Assembly: GCA_029260195.1 (NCBI GenBank)
Contig: JAJDDS010000656.1
Coordinates: 1-6,278, forward strand
Length of the DNA: 6,278 bases
DNA from: Phycisphaerae bacterium
GTDB taxonomy: Bacteria; Planctomycetota; Phycisphaerae; UBA1845
Direction of reading: 5' to 3'
Numbering within the stretch: the stretch's first letter is position 1; the number at the start of each line of letters is the position of its first letter. The translations under genes and the position numbers were made by a program. Below the pieces are notes generated by a model. The model was not told the DNA's origin, ran no database searches, and saw only the letters and a list, made by a program, of their open reading frames with translations. This document shows positions 1 through 5,970 of the stretch, one piece after another.

Positions 1-10
1 TCCGCGATCA

Positions 11-17
11 GTCCTTC
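11..17 (-). promoter_or_regulatory. Ribosome binding site for a gene beginning just outside the window, probably flgC
   Basis: After the flgB stop the minus strand reads GAAGGAC (17..11), with AAGGA 11 bases from the window edge and no start codon with an open frame before the edge. A start codon at or a few bases beyond position 1 would have normal spacing. flgC follows flgB in most flagellar clusters; the identity is inferred. Confidence 0.45.
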
Positions 18-23
18 ACGCGG

Positions 24-458
24 TTACAACCGACCGCGAATCGCTTTCCTCATCCCGTCGTAATAACCCTGCAGGATCGTATTCGCTGTCTGATGTGTCA
101 TCGCGTTCCGCGCCATGTCGGACATCATCCGTTCGATCGACGCGTTCGTGCCGTCGTGGAACAACACGTTGTCGACCGGCTCAATCGTCGGCGTCACGCG
201 CAGGCTTCCGTCCGGACCCGACCGCGCCTGCTTCCCGAGGTCGACCACGAACGGAGCGTCTGGGTCGCCACCCTTCTCGTCCAACGCCTGACGCAACGCC
301 CGCTGAAATCCGCGCTCATCGAGCTGCTTGCTCTTGAAGCCCGGCGTATGCCAGTTCGCAACGTTTTCCGCAAGCATCCGATGCCGCGCCTCCGCGAACG
401 TCAGCGTATTGAGCAGAGCCGGCGTCGCGCCGCGGTTCGTCAGGTTCTCGAGTATCAT
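24..458 (-). CDS. flgB: Flagellar basal-body rod protein FlgB
   Basis: 144 residues, close to the usual FlgB length of about 130-140. The N-terminal rod-protein signature is present: RHRMLAENVANWHTPGFKSK (about 25-44), corresponding to the NIAN-x-x-TPGY motif of axial proteins, here NVAN (32-35) and TPGF (38-41). The C-terminal FlgB pattern follows: FHDGTNASIERMMSDMARNA (100-119), then HQTA and GYYDGMRKAIRG. FlgB forms the proximal rod next to the MS ring and is exported by the flagellar type III apparatus; no cleaved signal peptide is expected and none is seen. Start: ATG 458, with GAGGG at 472..468 nine bases upstream and an in-frame TGA at 473..471. It lies 187 bases after the regulator gene, with its own sigma-54-like promoter. 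The stop is followed by AAGGA close to the window edge, consistent with flgC next. The HDGTN variant of the usual GNN motif is reminiscent of planctomycetal FlgB (recollection, not a search). Confidence 0.95.
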   Translation of the reverse strand: MILENLTNRGATPALLNTLTFAEARHRMLAENVANWHTPGFKSKQLDERGFQRALRQALDEKGGDPDAPFVVDLGKQARSGPDGSLRVTPTIEPVDNVLFHDGTNASIERMMSDMARNAMTHQTANTILQGYYDGMRKAIRGRL

Positions 459-524
459 TCGCGTACGCCCTCACTCGCTGATCGCTGGCGCGGAGTCCGT
501 CCGCCGCCATCTCCCGAGACCGAC

Positions 525-540
525 TGCACGACGCATACCA
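525..540 (-). promoter_or_regulatory. Sigma-54 (-24/-12) promoter for flgB
   Basis: The minus strand reads TGGTATG (540..534), CGTC, then GTGCA (529..525), against the consensus TGGCACG-N4-TTGCA. GG (539-538) and GC (527-526) are separated by exactly 10 bases, the rigid spacing required for sigma-54 RNA polymerase. The differences are C to T at the fourth position, a tolerated C to T at the sixth and T to G at the first base of the -12 element. Transcription would begin near 514, giving a leader of about 55 bases before flgB. The placement right after a GAFTGA-type activator gene and before a rod gene matches known flagellar class III logic. The site was found by eye. Confidence 0.65.
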
Positions 541-601
541 ATCCACCATCCTCCCCGCAGCACGCCCAGGAACACGGACCGCCTCCCGCGACACGCGCAT
601 T

Positions 602-618
602 TCCTGCGCCCCGCAGGA
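602..618. promoter_or_regulatory. 17-bp perfect dyad, candidate upstream activating sequence for the sigma-54 regulator
   Basis: TCCTGCG (602-608), three-base centre CCC, CGCAGGA (612-618): a perfect 7-3-7 inverted repeat. It starts 28 bases after the regulator stop codon and is centred about 96 bases upstream of the predicted flgB start of transcription. That is where Fis-domain NtrC-type dimers usually bind, and the overall length of 17 bp equals that of NtrC sites. As RNA it would also form a stable small hairpin, but no T-run follows on either strand, so it is a poor intrinsic terminator. Operator or weak attenuator remain alternatives. Confidence 0.45.
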
Positions 619-645
619 CACTCCATGCGCATGTTCCACACCCCA

Positions 646-2052
646 TCACGCCACCACCGCCATCGGCTCGCGATTCGCGTTTGCCACGTCCTGCTCCCGC
701 CACTGTTTCAGTTTCAACCCCAGCGTCCGCACACCCATACCGAGCGCCTTCGCCGATTTCACCCGGTGGCCGTTGTGTTGCTTCAACGTCCGCTCGATCA
801 AACGACGCTCCATGTCCTGTAACATCCGCCCCGGACGAAGATCCCCGAACCCCGCGTCAACCGCGCCCGATGACCGACGCGACAAACCGCACAACCACTG
901 CTCCACATGCTCCCGCCCGATCGCCTCGCCCGAGAGCATCGCCACAACACGATGGCAGACGTTCTCCAACTCCCGCACGTTCCCCGGCCAACCGTACCCA
1001 CTCAGCGCGCGCATCGCCTCCGCATCGACCGATGGGGCGGACGATCCGCTCCGCCCCGTCAACCGGACCAGCACATGCATCACGATATCCGGGATGTCCT
1101 CGCGGCGCTCACGTAACGGCGGCATGCGGAGCGGCAAGACATTCAGCCGGTAGTACAAGTCCTCTCGGAACCGTCTCTTCGCCACCCAATCCTCGAGCGT
1201 GCGGTTCGTCGTCGCAATCACGCGAACGTCCGCCCGCCGCGGCATGCTGCTGCCGACCCGCTCGAATTCGCCCTCCTGCAGCACTCGCAGCAACTTCGCC
1301 TGCAACGGCAACGCCATCTCCGAAACCTCGTCAAGCAACAGGGTTCCCCCCGCCGCAAGCTCAAACCGCCCCCGCCGCAATCGATCCGCGCCCGTAAACG
1401 CGCCCCGCTCATGACCGAACAGCTCGCTCTCCAAAAGGCTCGCCGATAGCGCCGCGCAGTTCACGCACAGCATCGGACGATCACGCCGCGACGACGACGC
1501 ATGAATCGCCGACGCCGCCAACTCCTTCCCCGTTCCCGACTCACCCGATATCAACACCGTCGCGTCGCTCTCGCCGTACTGCGCGATCTCCTCCCGGACC
1601 CGACGCATCGCTTCCCCATCACCGATCATCCGCCGGTCCTTGCGAAGATCGTCCAGCGACGTCCGCAGCGCGTCGTTTTCCGATCGAAGCCGATGGTGCT
1701 GCAACGCCCGGTCCACCTGCATCTCCAGCCCCTCCGCCTCGAACGGCTTCTGGACGAAGTCGAACGCCCCAAGACGCATCGCCTCCACCGCGTCCGGGAC
1801 CGATCCATACGCCGTCATGATGATGATCGGCGTCTCGCAGCGCGCCTCCCGGAGCGCGCGGATCAGCGACAATCCGTCCATCCTCGGCATCTTCAGATCC
1901 GTCAGAATCAAGTCGAATGACTCGTCTCGAGCCACTTCCAGCGCTTCCTCCGGATTCCCGAACGGACGCACCTTGTGATGCGCACACTCCAGCGTTTCCG
2001 TGATCGAATCACGCATCACCGCTTGATCGTCAACGACACATATGGACGCCAT
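646..2052 (-). CDS. NtrC-family sigma-54-dependent response regulator, FlrC/FleR/FlgR-like
   Basis: 468 residues with all three domains of an enhancer-binding protein. Receiver, about 1-115: acidic pair D8-D9, phospho-acceptor D52 in TDLKMP, T80 and K102. AAA+ domain, about 142-375: Walker A GESGTGKE (170-177), the sigma-54-contacting loop GAFTGA intact at 217-222, Walker B GGTLLLDEV (235-243), arginine region FREDLYYRLN (295-304) and sensor II GYGWPGNVREL (352-362). Fis-type helix-turn-helix, about 411-451, containing KSAKALGMGVRTLGLKLKQW. An intact GAFTGA loop means it should remodel RNA polymerase-sigma-54 rather than act with sigma-70. A strong GGAGGAG (2067..2061) lies 8 bases before the ATG, inside the end of the kinase gene, so its translation is well supported. 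It sits directly upstream of flgB, whose promoter region shows a sigma-54 match, making that operon its likely target. It could also control other rod or hook operons elsewhere in the genome. Confidence 0.95.
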   Translation of the reverse strand: MASICVVDDQAVMRDSITETLECAHHKVRPFGNPEEALEVARDESFDLILTDLKMPRMDGLSLIRALREARCETPIIIMTAYGSVPDAVEAMRLGAFDFVQKPFEAEGLEMQVDRALQHHRLRSENDALRTSLDDLRKDRRMIGDGEAMRRVREEIAQYGESDATVLISGESGTGKELAASAIHASSSRRDRPMLCVNCAALSASLLESELFGHERGAFTGADRLRRGRFELAAGGTLLLDEVSEMALPLQAKLLRVLQEGEFERVGSSMPRRADVRVIATTNRTLEDWVAKRRFREDLYYRLNVLPLRMPPLRERREDIPDIVMHVLVRLTGRSGSSAPSVDAEAMRALSGYGWPGNVRELENVCHRVVAMLSGEAIGREHVEQWLCGLSRRSSGAVDAGFGDLRPGRMLQDMERRLIERTLKQHNGHRVKSAKALGMGVRTLGLKLKQWREQDVANANREPMAVVA

Positions 2053-2957
2053 CAGACTCGCTCCTCCGCCCCCAACGGCGACTGTTCGGGACGCGGAAAC
2101 ACCAAATCAAAAACCGCCCCCCCGCCGTCGCGCGCCGATACGCGAACCTCACCCCCATGCGCCTCAACAATCCCATGCACAATCGCCAATCCCAAACCCG
2201 TCCCCGAGTCCTTGCTCGTGAAGAACGGATTAAAGACCCGGTCCTTCAACTCCGCCGGTACCCCGGGACCGTTGTCCGAGACCGAAACCGTCACGCTGTC
2301 CGTCCCATGAGTGTCACGTACCGTCACCCACACCTCCCCGCATCGCCCCGCTGCGTCGATCCCGTTCGACACCACGTTCAACAACGCCCGCTGAATCTGG
2401 TCCGCCTCCCCCCGCGCCAACGCCGCCGGCGCTACCGACGCCAGACGCACCGTGCACCCCAGCTTCTCCCAGCGCGGACGCAACAGCCCAATCACGTCCC
2501 GCGCAACGTCCGCCACCCGCACGGACCCGCAACGCGGTGCCTGTGGATTCGCGAACGCCAGAATGTCCCCCACCACGCCCTCGAGCGACCGCGACGCCGA
2601 CGCAATCTGCGCCGCGCGTCGAGCCAGCTCAGGTCGTTCTTGAAGGTCCTTCTCCAACAACGTCGCGAACAACAGAATTCCGCCCAATGGGTTCCGAACC
2701 TCGTGCGCAACACCCGCCGCCATCTCCCCCAATGCCGACAGGCGACGACGACGCTCAAGCTCCAAATCCTTCTCGGCGAGACGCTCGTGAAGACGTCGAA
2801 TCTCCGTCGTCAATACGTCGTGCGACGCCTTGAGCTTCTCCGTCACGCTATTGTACGAATCAATAATCGCGCCCAACTCCAATTCGCGCGGGCTGGGACG
2901 GGCCGAAACCGCCCGTTCGACCGCTGCCTCCGGCATGTCGCATGTCGCTGTGATCAT
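2052..2957 (-). CDS. Cytoplasmic sensor histidine kinase (NtrB/FlrB/FlgS type) of a flagellar two-component system
   Basis: 301 residues with no transmembrane segment and no PAS, GAF or HAMP domain. The N-terminus (1-25) looks unstructured, and 27-75 is a coiled coil rich in Leu, Glu and Arg. The HisKA H-box follows: GVAHEVRNPLGG with phospho-acceptor His85. The HATPase domain is complete: N-box LLNVVSNGIDA (N194, N198), G1 box DNGPG (228-232), F box FNPFFTSK (242-249) and G2 box GTGLGL (252-257). It should therefore autophosphorylate and pass phosphate to Asp52 of the regulator, whose start overlaps its stop (TGATG). Soluble kinases paired with NtrC-family regulators control mid-stage flagellar genes elsewhere (FlgS-FlgR, FlrB-FlrC, FleS-FleR). 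The ATG overlaps the FlgN stop in ATGA; GGACGAGGG at 2969..2961 serves as ribosome site. The activating signal is not evident from the sequence and probably arrives through a protein partner. Confidence 0.93.
   Translation of the reverse strand: MITATCDMPEAAVERAVSARPSPRELELGAIIDSYNSVTEKLKASHDVLTTEIRRLHERLAEKDLELERRRRLSALGEMAAGVAHEVRNPLGGILLFATLLEKDLQERPELARRAAQIASASRSLEGVVGDILAFANPQAPRCGSVRVADVARDVIGLLRPRWEKLGCTVRLASVAPAALARGEADQIQRALLNVVSNGIDAAGRCGEVWVTVRDTHGTDSVTVSVSDNGPGVPAELKDRVFNPFFTSKDSGTGLGLAIVHGIVEAHGGEVRVSARDGGGAVFDLVFPRPEQSPLGAEERV
2061..2067 (-). promoter_or_regulatory. Strong Shine-Dalgarno sequence of the response regulator, inside the kinase gene
   Basis: GGAGGAG ends 8 bases before the regulator ATG and encodes the Glu-Glu pair near the kinase C-terminus. 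Together with the TGATG stop-start overlap it indicates coupled but efficient regulator translation, probably giving more regulator than kinase. Confidence 0.75.
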
Positions 2958-3481
2958 TCGCCCTCGTCCACCCGGTTCAACGCCCCGCCAGAAGTGGCAC
3001 GACCCTGACCGTACGCCGACAACATCGCCCCGTGCGGCGCCAATCCACCCAACGCATCCGCCACACGACGCTTCCGAACCTCGAGACGCTTCGTGTCCTC
3101 ACCGTCAGCCTCCAAGATGTCACGAAGGAACACGCGAATCTGACCCAGAAGTTCACGCGCCCGAACCTGCTCCGACTCGGACATCTCCCCACGCAACCCC
3201 TCCCACCGCGACTGATACGGCTCTGTACGGGCACTCAACTCAGCCAATTGACGCGTCACCTCCTGACGCTCAGCCAGCAGCGCCAACAGCGGCGCCGGAT
3301 CCTCCGACGCGACCAACTCCCGCTGCCGCACAACCAGCTTGCCCAGCCGCGCGTAGATCAACATCTGCCGATCCAAAAGATCGAGGAACGTCTCGACGTC
3401 AGACGGATCGGCGCCAGAAACACACCCCGCCGCGGGGGAACCCGCTCGCTTCCTCTCAGTCACCAATTCCGCCATCTTCAT
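2954..3481 (-). CDS. flgN: FlgN-like flagellar export chaperone
   Basis: About 175 residues and almost entirely helical. A long amphipathic helix (about 30-60, LDLLDRQMLIYARLGKLV) is followed by a second through the EERQ-type segment (about 62-87) and a third, very charged one (about 101-147), then a flexible tail with a Tyr-Gly motif (SAYGQG). This matches the FlgN family, cytoplasmic chaperones for hook-associated proteins FlgK and FlgL that deliver them to the export gate. FlgN is usually about 140 residues, so the N-terminal extension is a little long. Start choice: ATG at 3481, 5 bases after the TPR stop. A GTG at 3514 would overlap the TPR gene by 28 bases and lacks a ribosome site; GTG 3484 and ATG 3475 are also possible. 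The stop overlaps the kinase start in ATGA, implying translational coupling. FlgN sequences diverge greatly, so another coiled-coil protein is possible, but the flagellar context supports the call. Confidence 0.66.
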   Translation of the reverse strand: MKMAELVTERKRAGSPAAGCVSGADPSDVETFLDLLDRQMLIYARLGKLVVRQRELVASEDPAPLLALLAERQEVTRQLAELSARTEPYQSRWEGLRGEMSESEQVRARELLGQIRVFLRDILEADGEDTKRLEVRKRRVADALGGLAPHGAMLSAYGQGRATSGGALNRVDEGE

Positions 3482-3486
3482 CACTT

Positions 3487-5970
3487 TCAAAAGAGGTCTG
3501 ATTTCTGTACCCACTCGAAGTAACTACGCCAATCCGCACGGGACTCCGACCCTACGTCCGCCGCAAACGTCTCTGCCGGCATCGTGTCCACCAAATACAG
3601 CGCCCGACGCAACGCCGCCGCCGCGTCCGCTCCATTCCCCATGAAAACGTGACAGTTGATGATCTGAACGTACGCGCTCAGCGCTGACGTTGTGTCCTTG
3701 TAGACCCACCCCGCCCGTTCGTAGTGCGACAGCGCCTCGCCGTACTCCCCGAGCTCGAAATGACAATCCGCCCAGTACAAACGCGCATGCCGAAGATATA
3801 CCTGATCCAACCCGTCCAAAACGTCCACGCCGCGCGAGTCGAAGTCCTCAACCGTCCGCGCAAACAGATCCGCCGCCTGGCGTAACCGCTCACGCTGCTC
3901 AGCCTGAATCCGCTGCCGTTGCGCGGCGAAACTCGCATCCGCGGAATCCTCCGACAACGCCAACGCACTCTGCCGATAGCAGTCCCCCAGCAGGAATCGC
4001 GCCCGCGCCGTGCGCGCGTCGTTCGGGTACCGCTCCATCGCCTCCTCCAACTCCGGAACCGCCCGCTCGTACGCTCCGCTACGATTGAGAAGCTCCCCCA
4101 GAAGAAACAACGCGTCCGCGTACTCCGGCGCCATCGGCGTGAAAACATCCGAATCGTCCAACACCAAACGCAATGACTTCTCCGCCAAATCCGCGTACTT
4201 CTTCCCCATCCCCATGTAGCACCGCGCCAACGGAATCATCGATGCCCCCGCGTCCGGTGTCCTCGGAAAACGACGCAGGTTCGACTGATAAACGTCAACC
4301 GCCTCGCCCAGACGACCCAACGATTGCAGTGCCTGACCCTGGTAACGAAGCGCCCGCGGGACGTACGAACTCCCAGGATGCATCACCATGAAGTTCCCCA
4401 TCGTCTCCACGATCGCCCTGAGGTCGCCACTCTCATTGACACGCTCAACCGCGCGCCAAGCCAACGCCGTCGCCCGATCCGCATCGCCTGTCGCAAACGC
4501 CGCAACACGAGCCCCGTAGTCACCCGATTCCAAAAAGAGCACCCGAGCCTCATTCCGAAGCGCGAGGATTCGCCCACGCGTTTCATCTTCCCCCCCCCGG
4601 TTTGGACCAGTCCCGTGCGACTGGTCCCCATTCAATCCACGCGCGCCCCGCCCCGCCTCCCCATCTCCCAACGCCGGACCCAAACCCGACGCGAGTGCAT
4701 CCGCTTCCGCTCGCTTCCCCCGAGCCACCGACGCCAGAAGATCCGACAGACGCTCCATCAGAATGAATCGCCGCGACGCCGGACCCGACTCATCCACTGT
4801 CAGAGCCGTGCGCGCGAAACGAAGCGCCGCCTCCGCGCGACCCGCTTGACGCAACCGTTCGCTCACCACCGTCAACGACGACTCGATCACCGCGCGAGAA
4901 AGGTGACGACTCCCCGCCAACCGCTTCATCCGACCCAGAACCCCCGCGTAACGCTCCAACGCTTCGTCGAAACGCTCCAACGAAACCAACGACTCCGCCA
5001 GACCCAACTCCGCAGCGGCCGAGTACACCGGTGACAGACCGATCGACATCGCATCCTGGAAGAACGACATCGCTTCAATCGGACGCTGACCCCCGTCAAC
5101 GCCCAACACCACGCGACCCAACATCCATCCCGTCCGCGCGTGAAGCTCGTCGCGAAGCCCCAACCCGTCCCGGAGTAGTCGCAACCGGCCCTCAACTTCG
5201 TCATAACGCCCCTCCCGGTACATCACGTACGCCGCCAGATAAGCGTGCCAGCCCCCCCACCGATCCGACTCGAAATACCGACCCTTCTGAGTCAGAAGCT
5301 CATTCGCCTCATCCAAACGGCCCTCGTCACCCAGATAGTCGATCTCGTGCTCAAGCGCCCACGCCAGAATATCCGGGCGATTCCCGCCATCCCGAATCAG
5401 ATCACCCAGTATCTTGTGCATCTCTTCGACAGACGTCCCAACCTCGTCCGAGTGCAAACGCGCCGATCGCCACCGAAGATCCATATCCGCAACACGCGAC
5501 AACGCGATGGCTGCGTCGTAGTGCTCAACCGCAGCCTCGTAACGCCTCGACCAGTCGTACGCCCGACCGACCGACTCGTGATCCGACGCGCTGAAATCAT
5601 GCCCCCCCTCAGCCGCAAGGCGAAAATGCTCCACCACCGACCGACCGATCGACGGCGATTGGACGCCGCCGCGAACCGCACGCAGCAACCGCGCATGCCC
5701 CAGCGACGCGTGAATGTCCGCAAGGTCGGCGACAGTCTTGTCCGGAACCAGGAACAAAACCCCCGCCATCTCGATCGCCGCCGTGTAACGCCCCTCCGCC
5801 ACAAGCTGGGGAAGCTCCGCACGCAGACGATCAAACGGAATCTTGTCGATGGGCGTCTTGTAGGTGAGGATCGCGAAGACCAGCGCCGTCACAGCCACAC
5901 CAAACGACGGGATCTGCCACTTCCCGGTTAGGCGTTCACGTAACGCGTTGGACTGAAGACCGTCGCTCAT
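3487..5970 (-). CDS. Membrane-anchored tetratricopeptide-repeat (TPR) protein, first gene of a flagellar regulatory operon
   Basis: 827 residues. A basic N-terminus (R11, R13, K17) precedes one hydrophobic segment at about residues 20-37, with no signal-peptidase-like site, so it looks like a signal anchor with N-in topology and most of the protein in the periplasm. The rest is helical repeat: TPR-like pairs at about 131-160, 318-345, 534-570, 615-650 and 727-760, with typical G-Y/A-A-x-x-x-Y/F patterns such as GEYGEALSHYERA near 741-753. Residues about 430-466 are a Gly-rich, probably disordered linker splitting two helical halves; 680-700 is a charged Gln/Arg/Glu helix. The start is supported by GGGAG at 5981..5977, six bases before the ATG, and an in-frame stop lies shortly upstream. 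It ends 5 bases before the FlgN-like gene. TPR domains bind proteins; the partner is unknown. I recognise the fold, not a named family. A role in flagellar assembly is inferred only from the neighbours. Confidence 0.9.
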   Translation of the reverse strand: MSDGLQSNALRERLTGKWQIPSFGVAVTALVFAILTYKTPIDKIPFDRLRAELPQLVAEGRYTAAIEMAGVLFLVPDKTVADLADIHASLGHARLLRAVRGGVQSPSIGRSVVEHFRLAAEGGHDFSASDHESVGRAYDWSRRYEAAVEHYDAAIALSRVADMDLRWRSARLHSDEVGTSVEEMHKILGDLIRDGGNRPDILAWALEHEIDYLGDEGRLDEANELLTQKGRYFESDRWGGWHAYLAAYVMYREGRYDEVEGRLRLLRDGLGLRDELHARTGWMLGRVVLGVDGGQRPIEAMSFFQDAMSIGLSPVYSAAAELGLAESLVSLERFDEALERYAGVLGRMKRLAGSRHLSRAVIESSLTVVSERLRQAGRAEAALRFARTALTVDESGPASRRFILMERLSDLLASVARGKRAEADALASGLGPALGDGEAGRGARGLNGDQSHGTGPNRGGEDETRGRILALRNEARVLFLESGDYGARVAAFATGDADRATALAWRAVERVNESGDLRAIVETMGNFMVMHPGSSYVPRALRYQGQALQSLGRLGEAVDVYQSNLRRFPRTPDAGASMIPLARCYMGMGKKYADLAEKSLRLVLDDSDVFTPMAPEYADALFLLGELLNRSGAYERAVPELEEAMERYPNDARTARARFLLGDCYRQSALALSEDSADASFAAQRQRIQAEQRERLRQAADLFARTVEDFDSRGVDVLDGLDQVYLRHARLYWADCHFELGEYGEALSHYERAGWVYKDTTSALSAYVQIINCHVFMGNGADAAAALRRALYLVDTMPAETFAADVGSESRADWRSYFEWVQKSDLF
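4590..4627 (-). repeat. Hairpin followed by a nine-G run inside the TPR gene
   Basis: On the coding strand GGACCAGTC (4627..4619), a six-base loop and GACTGGTCC (4612..4604) form a perfect 9-bp dyad. Five bases later comes an uninterrupted run of nine G (4598..4590) spanning codons R458 to E461, in the Gly-rich linker between two helical halves. It is the longest homopolymer I see in the window (a few other runs reach seven). Losing one G shifts to a frame that stops at 4385..4383; gaining one G stops two codons after the run. The gene is open as given. Confidence 0.7.

Larger units (their letters stand above)
459..645. other. Intergenic regulatory gap between regulator and flgB
   Basis: 187 bases separate the regulator stop from the flgB start, in sharp contrast to the overlapping genes before it. 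Short minus-strand reading frames crossing the gap have no ribosome site and no family resemblance. The gap contains the 17-bp dyad, the sigma-54-like promoter and the flgB ribosome site GAGGG. CCCCGCAG occurs twice on the plus strand, at 553-560 and, as part of the dyad, at 609-616, so the proximal copy could be a second, half activator site. Confidence 0.75.

Noticed and set aside
602..618. Intrinsic terminator after the regulator gene
   Set aside because: The stem is stable, but neither strand has a T-run after it; its position and symmetry fit an operator better.
316..703. Minus-strand frames crossing the gap between regulator and flgB
   Set aside because: They overlap flgB or the regulator in other frames, have Gly/Arg-rich composition and no ribosome site; the gap is better explained as regulatory DNA.
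93..1397. Long open frame on the plus strand (434 codons)
   Set aside because: It lies antisense to flgB and the regulator, is full of Pro, Arg, Ser and His as expected from reading GC-rich genes backwards, and has no domain or ribosome site.
2157..3008. Plus-strand frame of 283 codons antisense to the kinase
   Set aside because: Arg/Pro/Gln-rich low-complexity product; the opposite strand encodes a complete histidine kinase with all motifs.
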